64,000 nt of DNA from Hyphomicrobiales bacterium (lineage in GTDB: Bacteria; Pseudomonadota; Alphaproteobacteria; Rhizobiales; Rhizobiaceae). The position numbers and the translations under genes were made by a program. The notes under the pieces were generated by a model that ran no database searches, was not told where the DNA came from, and saw only the letters and a list, made by a program, of their open reading frames with translations. Of the stretch, positions 36,799-45,213 are shown one piece after another; the stretch's first letter is position 1; each line of letters begins with the position of its first letter. The stretch spans positions 248,001 to 312,000 of the forward strand of contig UCEZ01000021.1 in assembly GCA_900471525.1 (NCBI GenBank), read 5' to 3'.

Positions 36799-38295
36799 AT
36801 GAAGCCCGCCATCGCTCTTGAGGACATCTCCAAGTCCTTTCCGGGCGTGCGCGCACTCTCCGGCGTCTCGCTGAGGCTTTATCCGGGCACCGTCACGGCC
36901 CTGATCGGCGAGAACGGTGCCGGAAAGTCGACGCTGGTGAAAATCCTGACCGGTATCTACCAGCCGGAGGGTGGCGTGATCCGCGTCGACGGCGAGGAAA
37001 CCCATTTCCCAACCGCCCTGTCCGCCGCGCATGCCGGTGTCACCGCGATCCATCAGGAAACAGTGCTGTTTGACGACCTTTCTATTGCTGAAAACATCTT
37101 TCTCGGCCATGCACCGCGCAATCGTTTCGGCCTGATAGACTGGAAGAAGCTGAACGGCGATGCGCGCGAACTGCTGCGCCGGGTCGGGGCGGAAATCGAT
37201 CCGACCATCCGGCTGCGCGATCTCGGCATCGCCAACAAACATATGGTGGCAATAGCTCGCGCCCTTTCGATCGACGCAAGCGTCGTCATCATGGACGAGC
37301 CGACGGCCGCGCTGTCGCACAAGGAAATTCACGAACTCTACGAATTGATCGACCGGTTGAAGGCCGACGGCAAGGCAATCCTGTTCATCAGCCACAAGTT
37401 CGATGAAATCTTCCGCATCGCCGACCGCTACACCGTGTTCCGCGATGGCGGCATGGTCGGCGAGGGGTTGATTGCCGATGTGACGCAGGATCAGCTGGTC
37501 AAGATGATGGTTGGCCGGGATGTCGGTCAGGTCTTCCCGAAGGTGGATGTGGCAATCGGCGAACCGGTGCTCACCGTCTCCGGCTATCGCCATCCGACCG
37601 AATTCGAAGACATCAATTTCGAGCTTCGCCGCGGCGAGATCCTCGGTTTCTATGGTCTGATCGGCGCAGGCCGTTCCGAGTTCATGCAGTCGCTGATTGG
37701 CATCACCAGGCCGTCTGCCGGTGCGGTCAAGTTGAATGGCGACGTCCTTGTCATCCGCTCCCCCGCAGAGGCGATCGAGGCCGGCATCGTCTATGTGCCG
37801 GAAGAGCGCGGCCGCCAGGGCGCGATCATCGGCCTGCCGATCTTCCAGAACGTCACGCTGCCCTCGCTGCATCGCACCTCGCGCTCCGGCTTCCTCAAGT
37901 TGGCCAACGAGTTCGCTCTGGCACGGGAATATACGCAGCGGCTCGACCTGCGCGCCGCCTCGCTTGATCAGGACGTCGGCACCTTGTCGGGCGGCAATCA
38001 GCAAAAGGTGGTGATCGCCAAGTGGCTGGCGACGCAGCCGAAAGTGATCATTCTCGATGAGCCGACCAAGGGCATCGACATTGGCTCCAAGGCCGCAGTG
38101 CACGCCTTCATGAGCGAACTGGCGGGGCAGGGGCTGAGCGTCATCATGGTCTCCTCGGAAATCCCGGAAATCATGGGTATGGCCGACCGCGTCATCGTCA
38201 TGCGCGAGGGCCGCATCGTCGGGCGTTTCGAACGCTCCGAACTCACGGCGGAAAAACTCGTGCGGGCCGCTGCCGGCATTGCGGAGGCGGCGTGA
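36799..38295 (+). CDS. rhaT: RhaT, rhamnose ABC transporter ATPase
   Basis: Duplicated ATP-binding subunit (about 498 residues) of the sugar importer class, like RbsA. The first half has Walker A GENGAGKST and Walker B VVIMDEPTAAL; the second half has the degenerate P-loop GLIGAGRSE, the signature LSGGNQQKV and VIILDEPTKGID. In R. leguminosarum the sugar-transport ATPase is called RhaT. I take the ATG at 36799, which begins the conserved KPAIALEDISKSFPGV; the frame is open to 36718, with no clear ribosome site for either. The stop overlaps rhaP. Confidence 0.92.
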   Translation: MKPAIALEDISKSFPGVRALSGVSLRLYPGTVTALIGENGAGKSTLVKILTGIYQPEGGVIRVDGEETHFPTALSAAHAGVTAIHQETVLFDDLSIAENIFLGHAPRNRFGLIDWKKLNGDARELLRRVGAEIDPTIRLRDLGIANKHMVAIARALSIDASVVIMDEPTAALSHKEIHELYELIDRLKADGKAILFISHKFDEIFRIADRYTVFRDGGMVGEGLIADVTQDQLVKMMVGRDVGQVFPKVDVAIGEPVLTVSGYRHPTEFEDINFELRRGEILGFYGLIGAGRSEFMQSLIGITRPSAGAVKLNGDVLVIRSPAEAIEAGIVYVPEERGRQGAIIGLPIFQNVTLPSLHRTSRSGFLKLANEFALAREYTQRLDLRAASLDQDVGTLSGGNQQKVVIAKWLATQPKVIILDEPTKGIDIGSKAAVHAFMSELAGQGLSVIMVSSEIPEIMGMADRVIVMREGRIVGRFERSELTAEKLVRAAAGIAEAA

Positions 38296-39272
38296 TGGCC
38301 AAAATCCTGAAGAATCGCGAAATCCTTCTCGTGATCGCCATCGCCGCGCTGCTGGTCGCGATCACGCTGCGCTTCCCCGGCTTCGTCGCGCCCGCCAATC
38401 TGGCCCGGGTCTATAATGACACGTCGATTCTGATCATCCTGGCGCTCGGCCAGATGGCTGTCATCCTGACGCGCTGCATCGACCTTTCCATGGCCGCCAA
38501 CCTGGCGCTCTGCGGTATGGTCGCGGCGATGATCAATGCGGCCTTTCCCGGCGTGCCGATCCCGCTCGTCATTCTCGTCGTCGTCGCGCTCGGTGCGCTA
38601 CTCGGCTCGATCAACGGCCTGCTCGTCTGGAAGCTGGATATCCCGCCAATCGTCGTGACACTCGGCACGCTGACCATTTATCGTGGCACCATCTTCCTTT
38701 TGAGCAACGGCGCCTGGATCAATGCCCATCAGATGAGCGACGCCTTCAAGGCGCTGCCGCGGGCACCGCTCGCCGGCTTGCCAGTCCTTTCGTGGCTTTC
38801 GGTTCTGGCGATCGCCGCCGTCTATCTGCTGATGACGCGCACGCCGGTTGGCCGCGCCTTCTTTGCCGTCGGCGGTAATCCGCATGCTGCTGTGTATACC
38901 GGCATCGATGTCGGCCGCACGCGCTTCCTTGCCTATTGCCTGTCCGGCGCGCTGGCAGGTCTGTCCGGCTATCTATGGGTTTCGCGCTATGCCGTCGCCT
39001 ATGTCGATATTGCCGCCGGTTTCGAGCTCGACATCATTGCGGCCTGTGTCATCGGCGGCATCTCGATCGCCGGCGGCATCGGCTCGGTACCGGGCGCGGT
39101 GCTCGGTGCGCTCTTCCTCGGCGTCATCAAGAATGCACTGCCGGTCGTCAACATCTCGCCGTTCGCGCAGCTTGCGATTTCCGGCACCGTGATCATCATC
39201 GCGGTTGCCGTCAACGCCCGCACCGAAAAGCGCAAGGGTCGTGTCATTCTCAAGAAAGCGGAGGCGGTCTGA
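38295..39272 (+). CDS. rhaP: RhaP, rhamnose ABC transporter permease
   Basis: One of two membrane subunits of the importer (RbsC-like family). The 325-residue protein has eight to ten hydrophobic segments and the permease block GYLWVSRY...FELDIIAACVIGGISIAGG, with the loop that meets the ATPase. The ATG shares a base with the rhaT stop (TGATG), and the stop shares a base with rhaQ, so the three are coupled. A GTG one codon earlier is an alternative start. Confidence 0.93.
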   Translation: MAKILKNREILLVIAIAALLVAITLRFPGFVAPANLARVYNDTSILIILALGQMAVILTRCIDLSMAANLALCGMVAAMINAAFPGVPIPLVILVVVALGALLGSINGLLVWKLDIPPIVVTLGTLTIYRGTIFLLSNGAWINAHQMSDAFKALPRAPLAGLPVLSWLSVLAIAAVYLLMTRTPVGRAFFAVGGNPHAAVYTGIDVGRTRFLAYCLSGALAGLSGYLWVSRYAVAYVDIAAGFELDIIAACVIGGISIAGGIGSVPGAVLGALFLGVIKNALPVVNISPFAQLAISGTVIIIAVAVNARTEKRKGRVILKKAEAV

Positions 39273-40276
39273 TGGCGGAAGCACGTCTTTCACCCCGGGT
39301 CATTCCGGATCGGCTGCAGAGCCGCGGCAGTCGTGTGCTGAAAAGCTGGGAAAGCCTGCTTCTGGTCGTGGCGGTCTTGATCTTCACGATCAACTCGTTC
39401 GCCTCGCCCTATTTCCTCGACCCGTGGAACCTGTCCGACGCGACGTTCAACTTCACCGAAAAAGCGATGATCGCCTTTGCCATGGCACTCGTCATCATCT
39501 CCGGCGAGATCGACCTCTCCGTCGCCTCGATCATCGCCCTGTCGTCGACGGCCATGGGACTTGCCGTGACGATGGGCGCCGATACGCCGATGCTGGTTGT
39601 CGTCGGTCTCGGCACGGGGCTCCTCTGCGGCGCAGTCAACGGTCTTTTGATCACCGGCCTTGGCCTGCCTTCGATCGTCGTTACCATCGGCACCATGAGC
39701 CTGTTTCGCGGCCTGTCCTTCATCATCCTCGGTGACCAAGCGTTCACCGGCTATCCGGCGAGCTTTGCCTATTTCGGGCAAGGCTATGTCTGGTGGGTTT
39801 TCTCGTTCGAGTTCGCGCTCTTCGTCCTGTTCGCGCTGATCTATAGCGTGCTGCTGCACAAGACGAATTTCGGCCGCGCAGTCTATGCCATCGGCAACAA
39901 CCAGACGGCAGCGCTGTTCTCCGGGGTGCGTGTCGGCCGCGTCAAGTTCATCCTCTTCCTGCTGACGGGCCTGATGGCCGGCATTGCTTCGATCTGCCTG
40001 ACCTCACGGCTTGGCTCTACCCGTCCGTCGATCGCGCTTGGCGTTGAACTGGAAGTGGTGACGATGGTGGTTCTCGGCGGCGTCAGTATTCTCGGTGGCT
40101 CCGGCACCATTCCGGGCGTCGTGCTCGCCGCTTTCATCATGGGCATGGTCACCTTCGGCTTCGGCCTTCTGAACGTACCGGGTATCGTGATGTCGATCTT
40201 CATCGGCGTGCTGTTGATTTCCGTCATCGCCTTGCCGATCCTGTGGGCTCGCGCCCGCCGCCGCGTTGCACACTGA
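39272..40276 (+). CDS. rhaQ: RhaQ, rhamnose ABC transporter permease
   Basis: Second permease subunit, 334 residues, with a basic cytoplasmic N terminus and about ten hydrophobic segments. The blocks [16 protein letters not shown] and [19 protein letters not shown] are those of ribose-type permeases. The ATG overlaps the rhaP stop by one base (TGATG). The long open frame back to 38936 is a shadow inside rhaP. Confidence 0.93.
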   Translation: MAEARLSPRVIPDRLQSRGSRVLKSWESLLLVVAVLIFTINSFASPYFLDPWNLSDATFNFTEKAMIAFAMALVIISGEIDLSVASIIALSSTAMGLAVTMGADTPMLVVVGLGTGLLCGAVNGLLITGLGLPSIVVTIGTMSLFRGLSFIILGDQAFTGYPASFAYFGQGYVWWVFSFEFALFVLFALIYSVLLHKTNFGRAVYAIGNNQTAALFSGVRVGRVKFILFLLTGLMAGIASICLTSRLGSTRPSIALGVELEVVTMVVLGGVSILGGSGTIPGVVLAAFIMGMVTFGFGLLNVPGIVMSIFIGVLLISVIALPILWARARRRVAH

Positions 40277-40284
40277 GGACGTCC

Positions 40285-40599
40285 ATGGAAAAATACGCCT
40301 TTCGCATGCGCCTCAACCCCGGCATGGCTGAGGAATATAAGGCCCGGCATGATGCGATCTGGCCGGAACTGTCCGAGCTTCTGAGGTCTGCCGGCGTGTC
40401 CGACTATTCCATTCACCTCGATGAAGAGACAAACCTGCTCTTTGGTGTCCTCTGGCGACGGGACGACCACACCATGGCCGATCTGCCCGGCCATCCGATC
40501 ATGCGGAAATGGTGGGCCTATATGGCTGACATTATGGAGACGAAGGTGGATAACGAGCCGGTCGCCGTCCCGTTGGCGACCGTCTTTCATATGAAGTGA
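40285..40599 (+). CDS. rhaU: RhaU, L-rhamnose mutarotase
   Basis: Interconverts the alpha and beta anomers of L-rhamnose so that the isomerase can use both. The 104-residue protein matches the family: [23 protein letters not shown] at the N terminus (in segments), the catalytic-site His and [14 protein letters not shown], then [20 protein letters not shown] lies five bases before the ATG, which is nine bases after the rhaQ stop. Confidence 0.95.
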   Translation: MEKYAFRMRLNPGMAEEYKARHDAIWPELSELLRSAGVSDYSIHLDEETNLLFGVLWRRDDHTMADLPGHPIMRKWWAYMADIMETKVDNEPVAVPLATVFHMK

Positions 40600-40603
40600 T
40601 CTC

Positions 40604-41980
40604 ATGAAAACCATAGCCGTCATCGATATCGGCAAGACGAATGCCAAGGTCGCCCTTGTCGATCTCGACCGTTTCGAGGAAACGGCGGTCCGCAAGACCG
40701 CCAATGGCGTTACCACCGATGGCCTCTACCCTCATTTCGACGTTGAAAGGCTCTGGGCCTTCATCGTAGAGAGCCTCGCCGCATTGAATGCGGAGACGCC
40801 CGTTGATGCGATCTCCGTGACCACCCACGGCGCAACGGCCGTGCTTCTGGACAAGAACGGCGATCTTGCCCTACCGCTGCTCGACTATGAATTTGCCGGA
40901 CCTGACACTCTCGCAGGGAACTACGACAAGGTTCGGCCGCCCTTTTCGGAGACGGGTGCGGCGCGGCTGCCGGTGGGATTGAATATTGGTGCGCAGATCT
41001 ACTGGCAAGAACAGACCTTTCCAGAACAGTTCGCAAATGTCGCGACCATCCTGACCTATGCGCAATACTGGTCCTACAGGCTGAGCGGTGTGCTTTCCAC
41101 GGAGTTGACCTCGCTCGGCTGCCATACCGACCTCTGGAACCCCTACACCGGCGATTTCTCCACGATGGTCGATGCTCGCGGGTGGCGGCGGCTGTTTGCG
41201 CCTGTTCATCGGGCAAGCGATCTCCTTGGAGGTCTGACGCCACAGGCAGCGAGGGACAGCGGTCTTGCCGAGGGTCTGCCGGTGTTCTGTGGCATCCACG
41301 ATTCCAATTCCTCGCTGCTTCCGCATGTGCTGACGCGGCAGGCGCCCTTCTCGGTCGTTTCCACCGGAACCTGGGTGGTGATGATGGCGATGGGGGCAAG
41401 GCAGGTGGTGCTGGATGAGGCGCGCGACACGCTGATCAACGTCAATGCGCTTGGCGATCCCGTACCATCGGCACGTTTCATGGGCGGGCGGGCGTTCGCC
41501 ATGCTGATGAAGGACCAGATCGTCACGGTTTCGAAGGAGATCGAGGCGGAAGTCGTGGCTGCGCAATGGATGCTCCTGCCGTCGGTGCCCGAAGGTTCGG
41601 GGCCGTTCCCGAATACGAGGGCACGCTGGACCTGCAATGAGGCTTCCTTGACAGGCTCGCAGCGTCTCGCCGTCGTTTCCTTTCACCTGGCAATGATGAC
41701 CGCTACCTGCCTCAATCTGATTGGTGCGCAGGGAGAAATCGTCGTCGAGGGGCCGTTTGCGGCGAATGCGACCTATTTGCGGATGCTGGGTGCGGCGACG
41801 GGGCGGCCGGTACTGATCGGCAGCCAGAGCGCCACCGGGACCAGTCTCGGAGCCGCGTGCCTTGCCGACGGCAGCCGGGCGCGGGTGCAGACGGTTGAGT
41901 TTAGCGAGGAAACGCCTGCGGGCTACACGGCCTATGCAAAAAAGTGGCGCGCTGAAGCAGGCTGTCTGGAAGCAGTTTGA
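40604..41980 (+). CDS. rhaK: RhaK, rhamnose kinase of the FGGY family
   Basis: Sugar kinase (458 residues) acting on rhamnose or rhamnulose. The FGGY fold is shown by AVIDIGKTNAKVALVD (phosphate-binding loop), DAISVTTHGATAVLL, GIHDSNSSLLPH with the likely catalytic Asp, and SVVSTGTWVVMM. In R. leguminosarum RhaK is also needed for rhamnose uptake, apparently by modifying the transporter; that is literature knowledge. It follows rhaU by four bases and ends the rha operon. Confidence 0.94.
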   Translation: MKTIAVIDIGKTNAKVALVDLDRFEETAVRKTANGVTTDGLYPHFDVERLWAFIVESLAALNAETPVDAISVTTHGATAVLLDKNGDLALPLLDYEFAGPDTLAGNYDKVRPPFSETGAARLPVGLNIGAQIYWQEQTFPEQFANVATILTYAQYWSYRLSGVLSTELTSLGCHTDLWNPYTGDFSTMVDARGWRRLFAPVHRASDLLGGLTPQAARDSGLAEGLPVFCGIHDSNSSLLPHVLTRQAPFSVVSTGTWVVMMAMGARQVVLDEARDTLINVNALGDPVPSARFMGGRAFAMLMKDQIVTVSKEIEAEVVAAQWMLLPSVPEGSGPFPNTRARWTCNEASLTGSQRLAVVSFHLAMMTATCLNLIGAQGEIVVEGPFAANATYLRMLGAATGRPVLIGSQSATGTSLGAACLADGSRARVQTVEFSEETPAGYTAYAKKWRAEAGCLEAV

Positions 41981-42053
41981 AAATGATATTGCGGCTGTCG
42001 AAGCAATGTCAGGTTTGAAAGCTAAGCTGCTCTGGAAGAAATTGCCACGATCT

Positions 42054-42167
42054 TCAAAAGACGCGCGAGTCCAAAGACTTGCGGTCATCCTCGATATTCA
42101 GGAGGATGGAGATCGCTGCCAGTGTTAGGGTGGCGATAAGCGTAGCGCTCAGTCCCAGAACAATCAT
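42054..42167 (-). CDS. Small single-pass membrane peptide, unknown
   Basis: A 37-residue frame too short for usual gene calling: hydrophobic residues 1-24 (MIVLGLSATLIATLTLAAIS and on) followed by a charged tail NIEDDRKSLDSRVF. AAGGGA stands about seven bases before the ATG. It is convergent with rhaK. The amphipathic pattern of one membrane helix plus a charged cytoplasmic end and the start signal support a real gene; no family is known to me. Confidence 0.5.
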   Translation of the reverse strand: MIVLGLSATLIATLTLAAISILLNIEDDRKSLDSRVF

Positions 42168-42772
42168 TGCTCGTCCCTTCTACGTCATCATCATGATGCC
42201 GCTTCACCTTGGCCGGCTATGCTTGCGCATGGCTTGTGCCGGTCAGAATAGGCAGTAGTTAACGGGCAGGTATCTCAAGATCAATTGTCAAGTTTTACCA
42301 TTGAGAACCTGTTGTTTCTCGGGCAGGCGCAAACCCCCGGCCTGCATGCGGTTGCGCCCGGTTGCAGCAATATGGGTCTAATTTTAGTGAAAGCAGATAC
42401 GGACGATCAACCGTTAACCTTCAAGCAAGGAATTAACCATAAACATGGTCGTACACGTCGGAGTGGGAAAATCTACTTCCCGGCAAGGCATGACGCCGCA
42501 CCGACGAACCGGTTCTGATCCGGTATGCACCTTCACCGGATATTTCTTGGGAACGAAGCGGCCGAATGCCGTGGCCAGACGGCGTTGCAGCCGTATCCAC
42601 GCGCATCTTGCAAGGCGGCACGCTTGGGCACCGCCCCTTTTGAAAATCCGTTGAATGTATGAGCCGCGCGGCCTCAAGGCACGCGGAAATACTGCAGTAG
42701 TCGGAATTTCTAAGGAATACCTCTGAAAACCGCACGGCTTTCGAGAATTGCGCACCGGACCGGGGAACAGCG
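42168..42772. promoter_or_regulatory. 605-base region upstream of the chemotaxis operon
   Basis: No convincing protein gene; the frames at 42285-42518 (plus) and 42414-42755 (minus) look random in composition. The part 42370-42440 is AT-rich and holds two copies of GTTAACC/TTAACC about 20 bases apart. It must contain the promoter of the icpA-che operon. In S. meliloti this operon is a Rem/VisNR-controlled class II unit; I cannot assign boxes here. Confidence 0.5.
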
Positions 42773-44401
42773 TTGAGGCAGGAAACGTCGCCAGATCAGA
42801 CCAGGAAGGCTCAGGCAGGCAGCCTGCTCGAGCGCTTGCGTTTTGCCGGGCTCGACGACGGCCAGACTGACGTTCTGCGCAAGAACCGCCAATCCCTGGG
42901 GGCTCAGGTCGAATTGGCGTTGCGTGACCTGTTCCAGCGCCTCCAGACCTTCCCCGAGGCTGCCCGCCATTTCACCAGCGATCGCCAGATCGATCGGCTG
43001 CACGACCTTCAGTCCTCCCATTGGAGCGTACTCACTGACGCTCGCTTCGACAGTCTCTACGCGGAGCGCGTCAAGGTACTCTCCGACACCGAAAGCAAGA
43101 TGGGTCTCGACCCGCGCTGGCAGATCGCCGGCCATGCGGTCGTGCTTGAGCGCCTGGTCTGTTCGATGATCGAGGAATTCTGGCCGAAATCGGTTCTGCC
43201 GCTTGGCAAGTCGCGCAAGCAGGAACTGGCAGACCTTGTCGCCGCTTTGGTCCGCACCGTCTTCGTCGATACCGAAATCTCCGTTTCGCTGCGCTTCAAC
43301 GAACAGCGCCACGGCCATCAGCGCCAACTCGCCGAGCAGCGCAAGGCGGGCGAAGCCGAAGCGCTGGCGCTCTTTGGAGACGTCACCCAGGCGCTTGGCC
43401 GCGGTGATCTGTCCGTTCGCACGCCGAATGACGTTGCAGTCGCCTACCAGCCGCTGGCGCGGGAACTGAATGGTGCGCTCGACGTCATGCAGCGCGAGGT
43501 CATCGGTCTTGCAGACCGTGCCGCGACGATAGAAACGTCGTCGCACGAGCTGGTCGGCCGAACTGCACATTTCGCCGCGAAAGCGCAGGAACAGTCCGAA
43601 GCGCTTGGCGAGACCTCCAAATCGCTCGGCAACATCGTCGACCGGGTCAAACACAACGCAGTCCAGACCCGTGCTGCCGAAAAGAGCGTTGCCGTTACCC
43701 GCCAATCCGCCGAGCACAGCGGCGAGATCGCCGGTCAGGCGATTTCCGCCATGGCCGACATCGAGGCTTCGGCTGAGAAGATCGGCCAGATCATCGGCGT
43801 CATCGACGAGATCGCCTTCCAGACCAATCTGCTGGCGCTCAACGCCGGCATCGAAGCTGCGCGCGCTGGCGAAAGCGGACGCGGGTTTGCGGTTGTAGCC
43901 CAGGAAGTCCGCGCTCTGGCGCAGCGTTCTGGCGACGCAGCGCGTGAAATCAAGCAGCTTGTATCGAGCACGAAATCGCAGGTCGAGGCGGGCGTGGAAC
44001 GCGTTGGCCGTACTCAGGATGCAATCAGCAGCATCGTCGACCAGGTTCGCGGCATCAATGATGCCATCGCCGGCATCGCCGAGGAGACAGCCGAACAGGT
44101 CACAAGCCTTCAGGCGGTCACATCTGACCTCGGCCGCATTGGCACCGAAATCGGCTCAGGCGCCTCCCAGGCCGCCAGCGCGAAAGAGACCTGCGACGAC
44201 CTGCACACGGTGATCCTCGAGCTCGGCCAGACAATCCGCCAGTTCCATGTCCAGCGACAAGCGCCGAGGGCGGCATCTGTCTTTTCGACGCCTGCAGTCG
44301 CGGTTGCGATTGGGCGGCAGGACAGTGCGGTCGACGAGCCCAATGACAGCTTCGACGACGGCTACGGCCTGCAGGGTCGCCTTGCCGGATGGGGACGCTG
44401 A
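42773..44401 (+). CDS. icpA: IcpA-like cytosolic chemoreceptor with globin-like sensor domain
   Basis: Soluble methyl-accepting protein heading the che operon. Of 542 residues, 1 to about 180 form a globin-coupled-sensor-like domain (helix block [21 protein letters not shown]). The signalling domain lies at about 250-500, with the hairpin tip [24 protein letters not shown] (in segments) and [18 protein letters not shown]. No membrane span is present. The start is a TTG at 42773 with GGGGA upstream. The residue aligned with the heme-binding His of HemAT appears to be Glu, so it may not bind heme. It may sense the cell's internal state, as proposed for IcpA. Confidence 0.9.
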   Translation: MRQETSPDQTRKAQAGSLLERLRFAGLDDGQTDVLRKNRQSLGAQVELALRDLFQRLQTFPEAARHFTSDRQIDRLHDLQSSHWSVLTDARFDSLYAERVKVLSDTESKMGLDPRWQIAGHAVVLERLVCSMIEEFWPKSVLPLGKSRKQELADLVAALVRTVFVDTEISVSLRFNEQRHGHQRQLAEQRKAGEAEALALFGDVTQALGRGDLSVRTPNDVAVAYQPLARELNGALDVMQREVIGLADRAATIETSSHELVGRTAHFAAKAQEQSEALGETSKSLGNIVDRVKHNAVQTRAAEKSVAVTRQSAEHSGEIAGQAISAMADIEASAEKIGQIIGVIDEIAFQTNLLALNAGIEAARAGESGRGFAVVAQEVRALAQRSGDAAREIKQLVSSTKSQVEAGVERVGRTQDAISSIVDQVRGINDAIAGIAEETAEQVTSLQAVTSDLGRIGTEIGSGASQAASAKETCDDLHTVILELGQTIRQFHVQRQAPRAASVFSTPAVAVAIGRQDSAVDEPNDSFDDGYGLQGRLAGWGR

Positions 44402-44534
44402 TGCAGAGCCGCCATAAACATACTTTGCCGCCGTCGGCGATCTTCGAGCTTCAGCGCGTCCGATCGAATGCGCGCGCGGAAAACCAGTTGAACCATCAGT
44501 GTAAATTGCTCCCAGTCAGACAAGGAAAGTAGAG

Positions 44535-44828
44535 ATGGCAACCAAGAAAGCCGCTCGGAAAAGTTTAAGTCTCGCACCGATCCTCGATCTGAACGAGGCC
44601 AATGCGCTGCACGGCAAGCTGATGGGGTTGCGCGGCAACGCCCTCGTGATCGACGCCTCCGCGGTGGAGCGCGTCGGGGCGTTATGCGTTCAGGTCCTGA
44701 TGGCCGGAGCGAAAAGCTGGGAAGAGGATAAACAGTCTTTCACCTTCGCCAAGGTGTCGGACGCATTTACGAAAACGACACAGCTCATCGGGGTGAACAT
44801 TGATCACCTGATGGCAAAGGAGATCTGA
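44535..44828 (+). CDS. cheS: CheS, STAS-domain chemotaxis protein
   Basis: A 97-residue single STAS domain, the size and position of S. meliloti CheS (formerly orf2). There it binds CheA and speeds phosphate drain from CheY1. Visible features are LDLNEANALHGKLM, NALVIDASAVERVGALCVQVL (in segments), and the strand-helix pattern of SpoIIAA-like proteins. The phosphorylatable Ser of anti-sigma antagonists is replaced in context by VERVGAL, so phosphorylation is not expected. It ends three bases before cheY1. Confidence 0.9.
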   Translation: MATKKAARKSLSLAPILDLNEANALHGKLMGLRGNALVIDASAVERVGALCVQVLMAGAKSWEEDKQSFTFAKVSDAFTKTTQLIGVNIDHLMAKEI

Positions 44829-44831
44829 GAA

Positions 44832-45197
44832 ATGAAAAAGAAAGTTCTCACAGTCGATGATTCCAGAACCATCCGGAACATGCTTCTCGTCACGCTGAAC
44901 AATGCCGGTTTCGAAACGATCCAGGCGGAAGACGGCATCGAAGGTCTTGAGGTTCTCGAGGATGCCAATCCGGATGTCATCGTCACCGACATCAACATGC
45001 CCCGTCTCGATGGTTTCGGCTTCATCGAAGGCGTGCGCAAGAACGAGAAGTTCCGGGCGATCCCGATCCTCGTGCTGACAACGGAAAGCGACGCGGAAAA
45101 GAAGAACCGCGCCCGCCAGGCAGGTGCGACCGGCTGGATCGTCAAGCCGTTCGATCCGACAAAACTGATCGATGCCATCGAGCGCGTAACCGCCTAA
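44832..45197 (+). CDS. cheY1: CheY1 response regulator
   Basis: Single receiver domain of 121 residues. The phosphoacceptor is Asp53 in VIVTDINMP; acidic pocket DD at residues 9-10 and the conserved Lys in GWIVKPFDP complete the site. In S. meliloti CheY1 acts as a phosphate sink for CheA, with CheY2 driving the motor. GAGAA lies just upstream; spacing to cheS is three bases. Confidence 0.95.
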   Translation: MKKKVLTVDDSRTIRNMLLVTLNNAGFETIQAEDGIEGLEVLEDANPDVIVTDINMPRLDGFGFIEGVRKNEKFRAIPILVLTTESDAEKKNRARQAGATGWIVKPFDPTKLIDAIERVTA

Positions 45198-45213
45198 GCC
45201 AGGATTCCTCCCC

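Noticed and set aside
36748-38103. 451-codon open frame antisense to rhaT
   Set aside because: Shadow of the ATPase gene, with no domain and no start signal.
42414-42755. 113-residue minus-strand frame upstream of icpA
   Set aside because: Arg- and Pro-rich without pattern; the region is better explained as a promoter region.
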